A DNA stretch of 64,000 nucleotides from CALAED01 sp036555725 (GTDB lineage Bacteria; Actinomycetota; Actinomycetes; Streptosporangiales; Streptosporangiaceae), in contig DATBKU010000101.1 in assembly GCA_036555725.1 (NCBI GenBank), positions 67,455-131,454 of the forward strand, read 5' to 3'. The notes under the pieces are model-generated. The model searched no databases. It had not been told where the DNA came from and was given only the letters and a program-made list of their open reading frames with translations. Both the position numbers and the translations under genes were made by a program. Shown here in pieces: positions 7,171 to 15,227 of this stretch. How positions within the stretch are numbered: position 1 is the first letter of the stretch; every line of letters starts with the position of its first letter.

Positions 7171-8157
7171 GTGAGCGAATCCACGGGCCGGCTGCCGGTC
7201 ATCGATGTGCGGCCGCTGCTGGAGCACCGGTCCGGCGACCAGGTGACGCGGGAGATCGAGACGGCGTGCCGGGACAGCGGCTTCTTCTATGTGACCGGGC
7301 ACGGCGTGCCGGACTCGCTGCTGCGGCGGCTGGACGCCGCGAGCCGCCGGTTCTTCGCGCTCCCCGAGCAGGCCAAGATGGAGATCTCCATGGACCTCGG
7401 CGGGCGGGCCTGGCGCGGGTTCTTCCCCGTGGGCGGCGAGCTCACGTCGGGCCGGCCTGACCTCAAGGAGGGCATCTACTTCGGCACCGAGCTGCCGGAC
7501 GACGACCCGCGCGTCAAAGCCGGCACTCCCCTGCACGGCCGCAACCTGTTTCCGCGGCAGGTGCCCGAGCTCGGTCCGGCCGTACTGGAGTATCTCGGCA
7601 CGATGACCGGCGTGGCGCAGGCCGTGCTGCGCGGCGTCGCGCTCAGCCTCGGCCTGGCGGCGGACTATTTCGCGACCGGCTACACCGCCGACCCCACCAT
7701 CCTGTTCCGGATCTTCCATTACCCGCCCGCGCCACCCGGCTCCGCCGACTGGGGTGTCGGCGAGCACACCGACTACGGCCTGCTGACCCTGCTCGCCCAG
7801 GACGACAACGGCGGCCTGCAGGTGCACGGCCGGAACGGCTGGATCGACGCGCCGCCGCTGCCCGGCACGTTCGTCTGCAACATCGGCGACATGCTCGACA
7901 AGCTCACCGGAGGCTGGTACCGCTCGACGCCGCACCGCGTACGAAATGTGAGCGGCCGCGATCGGCTGTCGTTCCCGTTCTTCTTCGATCCGGGCTGGAC
8001 GGCCGAGGTGCCGCCGCTGCCGTCGCGCGGCGCGACCGCGGGCGGCCGCCCGCGCTGGGACGGCCAGGACCTGCGCGCCTTCACCGGCACGTACGGCGCG
8101 TACCTCCTCGGCAAGGTGTCGAAGGTCTTCCCGCAGCTCCGCGACGATGTGCTGTAG
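7171..8157 (+). CDS. 2-oxoglutarate/Fe(II) dioxygenase, isopenicillin N synthase family
   Basis: The 328-residue protein has the non-haem dioxygenase fold: N-terminal DIOX_N region (VIDVRPLL ... SGFFYVTGHGVP) and the iron facial triad His199, Asp201 (GEHTDYG) and His255 (STPHRV). An R-x-S pair, Arg265/Ser267, would bind the 2-oxoglutarate carboxylate. Relatives include ethylene-forming and gibberellin-type oxygenases; the substrate cannot be read from sequence. The start is the GTG at 7171, after GGTGGGTGAAGATGGCGGG. The gene ends 3 nt before the convergent XRE regulator stop. Confidence 0.88.
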   Translation: MSESTGRLPVIDVRPLLEHRSGDQVTREIETACRDSGFFYVTGHGVPDSLLRRLDAASRRFFALPEQAKMEISMDLGGRAWRGFFPVGGELTSGRPDLKEGIYFGTELPDDDPRVKAGTPLHGRNLFPRQVPELGPAVLEYLGTMTGVAQAVLRGVALSLGLAADYFATGYTADPTILFRIFHYPPAPPGSADWGVGEHTDYGLLTLLAQDDNGGLQVHGRNGWIDAPPLPGTFVCNIGDMLDKLTGGWYRSTPHRVRNVSGRDRLSFPFFFDPGWTAEVPPLPSRGATAGGRPRWDGQDLRAFTGTYGAYLLGKVSKVFPQLRDDVL

Positions 8158-8160
8158 GCC

Positions 8161-9066
8161 TCAGACTTCGTAGAGGATCCGGCCCAGCAGCCCGGGCGTC
8201 TCGCGGGCCTGGGTCGCCTGGACGCCGATGCGGTTGAGCACGTCCCAATAGCCGGCGACCTCCGCCGGCTTGTCGAGGTAGATCGCGGTGGCGAGCTGCT
8301 CCAGGTAGACCACGTCGGGCAGGCCGCCCTCGGGGAACCGCAGGAAGGTGAAGGACCCCCCGGCCGCCGGGTGGCCGCCCGCGCTGAACGGCAGCACCTG
8401 GACGGTGACGTGCGGCAGCTCGGTGGCCTCGATGAGCCGCCGTAGCTGCAGGCGCAGGGTCGCCCGGCCGCCGGTCGGCCGGCGCAGCGCCGACTCGTCG
8501 ATCGCGACCCACAGCTTGGGCGGGTCGTCCCCGTCCAGGACCTGCTGCCGGCGCATTCGCATCTCGACGCGGCGCTCCAAGGTCTCCTCGGTGTCGCCCG
8601 GGTAATAGAGCCGCATGACGGCCCGCGCGTACTCGGGGGTCTGCAGCAGGTCGGGCACGAACTGCACGTCGTAGGTGCGGATGACGGACGCGGCCTGCTC
8701 CAGCCCGAGGTAGGGCTCCAGCCACGCGGGCACGACGTCGGAGTAGTGCTGCCACCAGCCCGGCGCGTTGGCCTGTGTGGCCAGCGTGAGGACGACCTCG
8801 CGCTCGGCCTCGTCGGTCACGCCGTACAGCGTGAGGAGGTCGACCACGTCGCGCAGCTTGAATCCGGTGCGCCCCAGCTCGAGCCGACTGATCTTGGAGT
8901 CGGACCCCCGGATCGTGGAGCCCGCCTCCTCGCGGGTGACGCCGCGTGCCTCACGCAGGCGGCGCAGCCGCGCACCGACCAGCATGCGCGCCGCCGTCGG
9001 CCCGGCGAGGTGCTGGTCCAGCGCATGATCGTCCGGCACGGGGCCCGCGGCCCGGCTCGTATTCAT
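8161..9066 (-). CDS. XRE-family regulator with DUF5753-type ligand-binding domain
   Basis: The 301-residue protein has an N-terminal helix-turn-helix of XRE type (about residues 30-85, RLRRLREARGVTREEAG) and a C-terminal region (about 110-295) typical of the abundant actinomycete DUF5753 regulators (QFVPDLLQTPEYARAV). These proteins commonly sit next to a small DUF397 gene and act in development or antibiotic control. No DUF397 gene is adjacent here, so this is a solo copy. It runs opposite to the MetE-like gene, with a small palindrome between them. Confidence 0.9.
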   Translation of the reverse strand: MNTSRAAGPVPDDHALDQHLAGPTAARMLVGARLRRLREARGVTREEAGSTIRGSDSKISRLELGRTGFKLRDVVDLLTLYGVTDEAEREVVLTLATQANAPGWWQHYSDVVPAWLEPYLGLEQAASVIRTYDVQFVPDLLQTPEYARAVMRLYYPGDTEETLERRVEMRMRRQQVLDGDDPPKLWVAIDESALRRPTGGRATLRLQLRRLIEATELPHVTVQVLPFSAGGHPAAGGSFTFLRFPEGGLPDVVYLEQLATAIYLDKPAEVAGYWDVLNRIGVQATQARETPGLLGRILYEV

Positions 9067-9118
9067 CGCTCGATCCCCCTGATACCACTCCCCGTCACCA
9101 TATCGAGCCTCTCACACC

Positions 9119-9133
9119 TGTCCGTGTTGGACA
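9119..9133. promoter_or_regulatory. Short inverted repeat TGTCC-N5-GGACA upstream of XRE gene
   Basis: Five-base arms flank GTGTT in the 196-bp divergent region between the XRE regulator and the MetE-like gene. It may be an operator for the XRE protein, but arms this short can occur by chance. Confidence 0.3.
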
Positions 9134-9262
9134 CAGTGAGCTGAGTTAACCGACCTGGTCGGAGGCAGTGCCGGTCGCCGGGCTCGGGGGCGGCGGGGCG
9201 GTCGGCGGCCCGGCACAATGGGGGCCGGGGGCGAAGCCGTAGCTAAAGGGAGGCGACGAGGG

Positions 9263-10363
9263 ATGCCGAGCACACCGCGGGCGGAACACATCGGAAGCCT
9301 GCTGCGGCCGGCCGAGCTGCTGGCGGCGCGGACGGCGCACGCGGCGGGCGAACTCGACGTCGCGGATCTTCGTACCGCCGAGGACCGCGCGATCGAGCAG
9401 GCCCTCACCCTGCAGCAGGAGACCGGTCTCGACGTCTACTCCGATGGCGAATACCGGCGGTTCTCCTTCCTCAGCGACGTCGCCGACGCGGTCGACGGCT
9501 TCGTCGACGGGCACGCCACGATGGACTGGCAGGGCGGCGACAGCGCGCTCGACAAGCGGAGCACGGCCAAGATCGTCGGCGCCCGGCTACGGCAGCACCG
9601 CCGGCTCACCGCACACGAGGTGCCGTTCCTCGCCGCGCACGCGCCCCGGCCGTACAAGATGACGCTGCCCGACCCGACGTACTTCACGCTGGCGAGCTGG
9701 CAGCGGGGCACGAGCGAGACCGCCTACCCGAGCCGCGCCGACCTGCTCGGCGATCTCACCGACGTCGTAAGGTCCGAGCTGGCGGCGCTCATCGCCGACG
9801 GGGTGCCGTACATCCAGCTCGACGCGCCCGGGTTCACCCTGTTCGCCGACGAACGGCTGCGGGCCCAGATGTCGGCCGACGGCACCGATCCGGACGCGCT
9901 GCTCGACGCGTGCATCGAGGCCGACCGGGCCTGCCTGGCCGGGCTCGACCGCGCCGGCGTGACCGTCGCGATGCACCTGTGCCGCGGCAACTCGCAGGGC
10001 CGCTGGCTGGCGGCGGGCGGCTACGACCGCATCGCGGCCGAGCTGTTCGCGCGGGTGCCGGTCGACACGTGGCTGCTGGAATACGACGACGAGCGCTCCG
10101 GCGACTTCGCGCCGCTTCGGCACATGCCGGATGCCGTCATCGTGGTGCTCGGCCTGGTCAGCACCAAGACCGGTCACATGGAGAAGCGGGACGAGCTGAT
10201 CCGGCGCGTGGAGCAGGCGGTCCGGTACGTACCGCTCGACCGGCTCGCCCTCAGCCCGCAGTGCGGCTTCGCCTCCGTCGCCATGGGCAACCCCATCGAC
10301 TGGGACATCCAGCGCGACAAGCTCCGCCTCGTGGCCGACACCGCCCGCGACCTCTGGGGCTGA
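9263..10363 (+). CDS. MetE C-terminal-domain-like (cobalamin-independent methionine synthase family) protein
   Basis: The 366-residue single-domain protein corresponds to the catalytic half of MetE. The zinc ligands are present: His238 and Cys240 (VAMHLCRGN), Glu273 (LLEYDDE) and Cys334 (LSPQCGF). Full MetE is about 750 residues with an extra N-terminal folate domain, so this is either a methionine synthase core enzyme using another methyl donor or a methyltransferase for another thiol. RBS GGGAGG lies about 9 nt before the ATG. It converges with the MFS gene downstream; the methyl donor is unknown. Confidence 0.82.
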   Translation: MPSTPRAEHIGSLLRPAELLAARTAHAAGELDVADLRTAEDRAIEQALTLQQETGLDVYSDGEYRRFSFLSDVADAVDGFVDGHATMDWQGGDSALDKRSTAKIVGARLRQHRRLTAHEVPFLAAHAPRPYKMTLPDPTYFTLASWQRGTSETAYPSRADLLGDLTDVVRSELAALIADGVPYIQLDAPGFTLFADERLRAQMSADGTDPDALLDACIEADRACLAGLDRAGVTVAMHLCRGNSQGRWLAAGGYDRIAAELFARVPVDTWLLEYDDERSGDFAPLRHMPDAVIVVLGLVSTKTGHMEKRDELIRRVEQAVRYVPLDRLALSPQCGFASVAMGNPIDWDIQRDKLRLVADTARDLWG

Positions 10364-10371
10364 ACCGGCGA

Positions 10372-11811
10372 TCAGGTCGTACGGGCGTCGAGGCGCAGGC
10401 CGTGCCAGGCGGCGACGGCGGCGGTCAGGCCCGCGGCGACGGCGCCGATGACGAAGCAGACCACGTAGCCGTGCAGGGACGGCACGGAAGTCTGCCCGAT
10501 GACGAAGGCGCTGAGCACGGCTCCCGTCGCGGCGCTGGCGATGGCTCCGCCGGTGGTGCGGACGAGGCTGTTGATGCCGCTCGCGATGCCGCTCTGGTCC
10601 ATCGGCACGTGCTGTACGGCGAGGGTGCCGAGCGCCGCGTAGCCGATGCCCACGCCCATGCCCTGGATGGCGCTGAAGACGAGGAAGTCCGTACCGCTGC
10701 TGTGGCTCGCCGCCAGCCAGATGTAGCTCACCGCGACGAAGACCGACCCGATGGCGAGCGTGTAGCCGGGGCCGATCCGGGCCTCCACCCGTCCGGTCAG
10801 CGCCGAGAAGACCAGCATGGTGATCGCGCTCGGCAGCAGATACAACGCGACGTCAAGTACCGAGCCGGACAGGCCGTACCCCACCTGCGCCTTGGGCGTC
10901 TGGACGAAGTTGGCGATCAGCGTGAAGCCCGCGAACAGCGCGAAGCCCAGCAGCAGGCCCGCCACGTTGGCCGACAGCGACTTGCGGCCGACGAGGAGGT
11001 TCAGCCGGACCAGCGGGTCGCGGGACCGCAGCTCGATGCCGACCCAGAGCGCGCACAGCGCCGCGGCAGCCACGAACAGCCCGATGACCAGGCCGGACCC
11101 CCAGCCCCAGTCGTTGCCCTTGCTGATCGCCAGCAGGAGGCAGACGAGCCACGCTCCGAGTACGGCCGCGCCCGGAAGGTCGGGCCGGCCGCCGGCGCGT
11201 TCGCCGGACGCGGGCGTACACAGCCCGACGAGGACCAGGCCGGCCGCGGCAGTCGCGGCGGCGATCCAGAAGATCGGGTGATGGCTGGTGGTGTGTCCGG
11301 CGATGACTCCGGTGACCAGCATGCCGATAGTGCCGCCGATCCCCATCGTGGCGCTGACGATGCCGATGGCCGTGGTGATCCGCTCGCGTGGGAAGGTGTC
11401 GCGGATCGTGCCGATGGCCAGCGGGATCAACGCCGCCGACACGCCCTGCAGGGCCCGGCCGACGATCAGCACCCCGAGGGAGTTCGACAAGGCGCACACC
11501 GTGGAGCCGACGACGAGCAACGCCATCGTGACGAGCATCATCTTCTTCTTGCCGTACATGTCGCCGAAGCGCGACAACAGCGGCGTGGAGACCGCCCCGG
11601 CCAGCAGCGTCACGGTGAAGACCCAGGTGACGACGGACACCGAGGTGTGGAAGGCCTGCATCAGCCGCGGCAGCAAAGGCAGGACGAGCGTCTGCTGCAT
11701 CGTCACGACCAGTCCCGCGGTCGCCAGCGCCAGCATCGTACGGGCCGGGCTGGTCGCCGCCGAGCCGCGGGTGTCGCGTGACTGGGCCGCCAAGGCTTCG
11801 GTGCTCGTCAT
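10372..11811 (-). CDS. MFS drug/proton antiporter, DHA2-type
   Basis: The 479-residue protein has about 14 hydrophobic segments and the MFS loop 2-3 signature (LSRFGDMYGKKKM). A long cytoplasmic/linker region around residues 200-235 and motif C-like glycine-rich helices fit the 14-TM DHA2 export family. RBS GGGGAG lies next to the ATG. It is transcribed away from the MarR gene at 11925, with a pair of matching operator repeats in the shared promoter region, so it is probably an efflux pump released from MarR repression by its substrate. Confidence 0.9.
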   Translation of the reverse strand: MTSTEALAAQSRDTRGSAATSPARTMLALATAGLVVTMQQTLVLPLLPRLMQAFHTSVSVVTWVFTVTLLAGAVSTPLLSRFGDMYGKKKMMLVTMALLVVGSTVCALSNSLGVLIVGRALQGVSAALIPLAIGTIRDTFPRERITTAIGIVSATMGIGGTIGMLVTGVIAGHTTSHHPIFWIAAATAAAGLVLVGLCTPASGERAGGRPDLPGAAVLGAWLVCLLLAISKGNDWGWGSGLVIGLFVAAAALCALWVGIELRSRDPLVRLNLLVGRKSLSANVAGLLLGFALFAGFTLIANFVQTPKAQVGYGLSGSVLDVALYLLPSAITMLVFSALTGRVEARIGPGYTLAIGSVFVAVSYIWLAASHSSGTDFLVFSAIQGMGVGIGYAALGTLAVQHVPMDQSGIASGINSLVRTTGGAIASAATGAVLSAFVIGQTSVPSLHGYVVCFVIGAVAAGLTAAVAAWHGLRLDARTT

Positions 11812-11841
11812 GGACTCCCCTGATCGCACACGTACCGGTTT

Positions 11842-11905
11842 ACTTAACTTAGGTAAGCACAAAAGGCCCATACAGCCTAACAGCAGGTTGCTTAACTTAG
11901 GTAAT
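11842..11905. promoter_or_regulatory. Paired MarR operator repeats between MFS and MarR genes
   Basis: The 14-mer CTTAACTTAGGTAA occurs twice, at 11843-11856 and 11891-11904, exactly 48 bp apart. Each copy is an imperfect palindrome (TTA-x-CT-x-AG-x-TAA) in an AT-rich island between the divergent genes. The arrangement predicts one MarR dimer per promoter. Confidence 0.75.
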
Positions 11906-11924
11906 TAAGCGGTAGTGTTGGGCC

Positions 11925-12452
11925 ATGCCAGCGGGCCGGCCGACCACCGAATCCTCGATCTCTCCGGATGTGATCGAGCTCGAGCGGGCGCTCACGCGGA
12001 TCGCGTACCTGATCACCCGCACCCGGCGGCACGATCGGGTCAGGTCCGCCGCCGGTGTGTCGCTCGACCGCGCCGCCGTGGTGATTCTGCGGCAGCTGGC
12101 CGACTCCGGGCCGCTGCGTCCCGGCGAGCTGGCGTCCCGGCTGGAGGTGGAGGCGCCGCACGTCACGCGGCAGGTGCAGCGCCTGCAGCAGGAGGGCTAC
12201 GTGGACCGTGTCCCGGACCCCGGCGACCGCCGGGCGCAGGTCGTCCGGCTCACCCCGGCGGGCCGGGCCGCCGTCGAGCGCGTCCGCGAGGTCGGCAGAC
12301 GCGGCATGGAGGCCGCGCTGGCGACCTGGACCCCGCGGGAACTGCATCAGCTGGCCACGCTGTTCCATCGCATGGTCGACGACTTCCTGGCCTACATGGC
12401 CGTAGAGGAAGGCGAGCAGGCGACCGACCCTGTACGTTCCGGCGGCGGCTGA
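11925..12452 (+). CDS. MarR-family repressor of the adjacent MFS gene
   Basis: The 175-residue protein has a winged helix-turn-helix at about residues 50-115 (LRPGELASRLEVEAPHVTRQVQRL, then the wing DPGDRRAQVVRLT), the standard MarR length and dimerisation helices at both ends. It is divergent from the MFS gene, with two matching operator copies between them. Regulation of both genes is the natural reading; the inducer is not known. Confidence 0.9.
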   Translation: MPAGRPTTESSISPDVIELERALTRIAYLITRTRRHDRVRSAAGVSLDRAAVVILRQLADSGPLRPGELASRLEVEAPHVTRQVQRLQQEGYVDRVPDPGDRRAQVVRLTPAGRAAVERVREVGRRGMEAALATWTPRELHQLATLFHRMVDDFLAYMAVEEGEQATDPVRSGGG

Positions 12453-12468
12453 GCCCGCCAGAAAGTTC

Positions 12469-12497
12469 TTGCCCCGGTTCCAGGGCGCGCTTACCCT
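12469..12497 (+). promoter_or_regulatory. Promoter of the ABC-F gene
   Basis: TTGCCC (12469-12474) and TACCCT (12492-12497) are separated by exactly 17 nt, a housekeeping sigma-factor layout. Transcription would start near 12504 and leave a leader of about 190 nt before the ABC-F ATG. Confidence 0.6.
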
Positions 12498-12533
12498 GAT
12501 TGATGTCTTGGCGTCGTTGAGTTGGAGTGGCCG

Positions 12534-12629
12534 GTGCGGATCTGAGGTCGCTGACATCGCGTGGTGACGTTCGCCCGCGCCCGACCTCAGCCCCGAGCCG
12601 GCGTTCTCCGGCGCCGCTCCCCTTCTGAG
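12534..12629 (+). promoter_or_regulatory. Attenuator-like leader with a minimal uORF ahead of ABC-F
   Basis: GTG CGG ATC TGA at 12534-12545, preceded by GGAG at a good distance, could encode the leader peptide Met-Arg-Ile. Its stop codon lies inside the left arm of a 9-bp perfect stem, CTGAGGTCG (12542-12550) with CGACCTCAG (12582-12590). A second CTGAG at 12625-12629 could compete for the same right arm, and a small GCCGG/CCGGC hairpin lies at 12597-12612. A ribosome stalled on the uORF would melt the first stem. Ribosome-mediated attenuation is known upstream of ABC-F resistance genes; its operation here is inferred. Confidence 0.5.
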
Positions 12630-12697
12630 TTCCGCCCGGCCGTGCCCGCGGTGTCTCCACGAGTTGTCGTTGGATCACACAACCCTGGGAGCCACCT

Positions 12698-14296
12698 ATG
12701 TCTACGTCCATCGTCTGCAGCGACGTGAGCTTCGCCTGGCCGGACGGCGCGGTCGTGTTCAACGGCCTCGACCTCGTGATCGGCGCCGGCCGTACCGGGC
12801 TCATCGGCGTCAACGGCGCCGGTAAGTCCACCCTGCTCCGCCTGGTCGCGGGTGAGCTGACCCCGGCGCGCGGCTCCGTACAGGTGACCGGAGAGCCGGC
12901 ATACCTGCCGCAGCACCTCACGCTGGAGGCCGGCCGGCGCGTCGACGACGTGCTCGGCATCGCCGCCGTACGGGCCGCCCTGCACGCGATCGAGCGGGGC
13001 GACGTCGCCGAGGAGCATTTCACCACGATCGGGGACGCGTGGGACGTCGAGGAACGGGCGCGCGCCACCCTCGACCGGCTGGGCCTGCACCACATCGAGC
13101 TGGACCGGCGGGTCGGGCAGCTGTCCGGCGGGGAGTCGATCCTGCTCGGTCTCGCGGCCCAGTTCCTGCGCCGGCCCGACGTCCTCCTGCTGGACGAGCC
13201 GACCAACAACCTCGACCTCGCCGCGCGCCGGCGGCTCTATGACGCGGTCGCGTCGTGGCCGGGCGTACTGGTCGTGGTCAGCCACGACCGGGAGCTGCTG
13301 GACCTGGTCGACCAGATCGCCGACCTGTCCGACGGCGAGGTCCACTGGTACGGCGGGAACCTGACCGCGTACGAGGAGGCGGTGGCGGTCGAGCAGGAGG
13401 CCGCGGAGCGGATGGTGCGGGCCGCGGAGTCAGACGTACGACGGCAGCACCGAGAGCTGATCGAGGCCAGGACCAAGCTCGACCGGCGGCAGAAGTACGG
13501 CCGCAAGATGGAGGCCAACAAGCGAGAGCCGAAGATCATCATGGGCGCGCGCAAGCGGCAGGCCCAGGTGTCGGCCGGCAAGCACCGCAACCTGCACATC
13601 GAGCGGCTCGCGGACGCCCGCGAACGGCTCGCCGAGGCCACGGAGGCGGTGCGGGACGACGCCGAGATCCGAGTGGACCTGCCGGAGACCCGGGTCCCGG
13701 CCGGCCGCACGGTGCTGGTCGGTACCGACGCCGAGCTGCGGCACGGCGGCACGGTGTCGTTCACCGTCCGCGGGCCGGAGCGGATCGCGCTGGTCGGAGC
13801 CAACGGCGCGGGCAAGAGCACGCTGCTGCGCACGATCGCCGGGCAGCTCCCACCGCTGTCGGGCCTGATCAGGGTCGACGTACCGGTCCGCTACCTGCCG
13901 CAGCGGCTCGATGTGCTGGACGACGCGGCGAGCATCGTCGACAACGTGCGCGCGTTCGCCCCCGACGTCTCGGACAACGCGGTCCGCGCCCGGCTGGCCC
14001 GCTTCCTGTTCCGCGGCGACCGCGCCGACCGGCCGGCGGGCACCCTGTCCGGCGGGGAACGGTTCCGCGCCACGCTGGCGGCGCTGCTGTCGGCTTCCCC
14101 CGCCCCGCAGCTGCTCCTGCTGGACGAACCCACCAACAACCTCGACATGGCCAGCGTCCGCCAGCTCTCGCAGGCGCTCGCCGCCTATCAGGGCGCCCTG
14201 ATCGTGGCCGCCCACGACGTCCCGTTCCTCGGCTCGATCGGCATCACCCGCTGGCTCGAACTGTCCGACGGCGTCACCGAAATCGACCCCATGTGA
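12698..14296 (+). CDS. ABC-F ATPase, probable ribosome-protection antibiotic resistance protein
   Basis: The 532-residue cytoplasmic protein has two ABC nucleotide-binding domains and no membrane segment. Walker A motifs lie at residues 37-45 (GVNGAGKST) and about 366-374 (GANGAGKST), signature motifs are LSGGE in both halves, and Walker B is LLLDEPTNN twice. The linker between the domains (about residues 230-310) is rich in Arg/Lys/Glu, as in ABC-F proteins that enter the ribosomal E site to dislodge antibiotics. Length and layout match actinomycete ABC-F resistance factors such as those for lincosamides, streptogramins or pleuromutilins. The long structured leader supports drug-inducible expression. 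The antibiotic class cannot be told. Confidence 0.9.
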   Translation: MSTSIVCSDVSFAWPDGAVVFNGLDLVIGAGRTGLIGVNGAGKSTLLRLVAGELTPARGSVQVTGEPAYLPQHLTLEAGRRVDDVLGIAAVRAALHAIERGDVAEEHFTTIGDAWDVEERARATLDRLGLHHIELDRRVGQLSGGESILLGLAAQFLRRPDVLLLDEPTNNLDLAARRRLYDAVASWPGVLVVVSHDRELLDLVDQIADLSDGEVHWYGGNLTAYEEAVAVEQEAAERMVRAAESDVRRQHRELIEARTKLDRRQKYGRKMEANKREPKIIMGARKRQAQVSAGKHRNLHIERLADARERLAEATEAVRDDAEIRVDLPETRVPAGRTVLVGTDAELRHGGTVSFTVRGPERIALVGANGAGKSTLLRTIAGQLPPLSGLIRVDVPVRYLPQRLDVLDDAASIVDNVRAFAPDVSDNAVRARLARFLFRGDRADRPAGTLSGGERFRATLAALLSASPAPQLLLLDEPTNNLDMASVRQLSQALAAYQGALIVAAHDVPFLGSIGITRWLELSDGVTEIDPM

Positions 14297-14340
14297 AAAC
14301 CACTAACCGGCCTTAATCCGGATAAATGTCCACTCGTGCG

Positions 14341-14425
14341 GAGAAATGAGAATGCCGCATTTCTCTCCGGAAGCATGGCCCGGCCCCCGCGTCAGCGCCA
14401 CTGAATTTCGGGCACCGGGCCATGC
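14341..14425. other. Two consecutive hairpins between ABC-F and YdcF-like genes
   Basis: GAGAAATG (14341-14348) pairs perfectly with CATTTCTC (14358-14365). GCATGGCCCGG (14373-14383) pairs perfectly with CCGGGCCATGC (14415-14425). Neither is followed by a T-run. They could end ABC-F transcription or form a 5' leader for the next gene. Confidence 0.45.
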
Positions 14426-14525
14426 CTGTCGAATGGGACGCGGCATCTTCGGTAACGGTTCCGGCCAATCTTCGCGGCAATGTCGGTCGAACCGCGCGTG
14501 GGCGCGGCACGTCGGAGAACGTGTG

Positions 14526-15224
14526 ATGATCAGTCGCATGACACAGCAGCTGCTACGAGGGGCGGGGCCGGTCCTGCGGCGCTGGGCCGGGCCCGGGTCT
14601 GTCGCGGTGTCGCTGGCCGGGTTCGCGGTCATGGCGCCCACGGGGTGGACGTATGCCAGCACCGGCCGCTACCGCGTCTCGGCCGACGAGGTGCCGGCGA
14701 CGCCGGTGGCCCTGGTGCTCGGCGCGGGCGCGAGGGACAACCAGCCGACGCCACTGCTGGCCCGGCGCCTCGACCTCGCCGCCGACCTGTACCGGCGCGG
14801 CAAGGTCAAGGTGCTGCTCGTCTCCGGCGACAACAGCACCAAGGACTACGACGAGCCCACGGTCATGCGCGATTATCTGGTCGCTCACGGCATTCCGGAC
14901 CGGAGGATCGTGCGCGATTACGCGGGCTTCGACACGTGGAACTCCTGCATTCGGGCGAAACGTATCTTCGGGGTCGACCGGGCGATCGTCGTCACGCAGA
15001 ACTTCCATCTGCCGCGGGCGATCACGCTGTGCCGCGCCGCGGGCGTCGCCGCGTACGGCGTGGGCGACGACAGCTTCGCCGCGCGTCCCTGGCCGACCCT
15101 CAAGGCGTACGTACGGGAGCCGCTCGCCACGATCAAGGCGACGTACACGGTGGCGCGAAGGCCGGACCCGCACTTCCTCGGGCCCGTGGAAATGGGCGTC
15201 CAGCGAGCGCTGGCCGATACTTAG
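14526..15224 (+). CDS. SanA/YdcF-like DUF218 membrane protein
   Basis: The 232-residue protein has one N-terminal membrane helix (about residues 22-44) and a DUF218 domain. The domain shows ALVLGAG, a Gly-Asn-rich LLVSGDNST loop and VVTQNFHLPRA, the pattern of SanA/ElyC/YdcF proteins linked to envelope and vancomycin-barrier functions in other bacteria. ATG 14526 is chosen because GGAG lies 8 nt upstream. The kinase-LLM fusion gene follows after 3 nt, so the two are probably cotranscribed. Confidence 0.85.
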   Translation: MISRMTQQLLRGAGPVLRRWAGPGSVAVSLAGFAVMAPTGWTYASTGRYRVSADEVPATPVALVLGAGARDNQPTPLLARRLDLAADLYRRGKVKVLLVSGDNSTKDYDEPTVMRDYLVAHGIPDRRIVRDYAGFDTWNSCIRAKRIFGVDRAIVVTQNFHLPRAITLCRAAGVAAYGVGDDSFAARPWPTLKAYVREPLATIKATYTVARRPDPHFLGPVEMGVQRALADT

Positions 15225-15227
15225 CGG

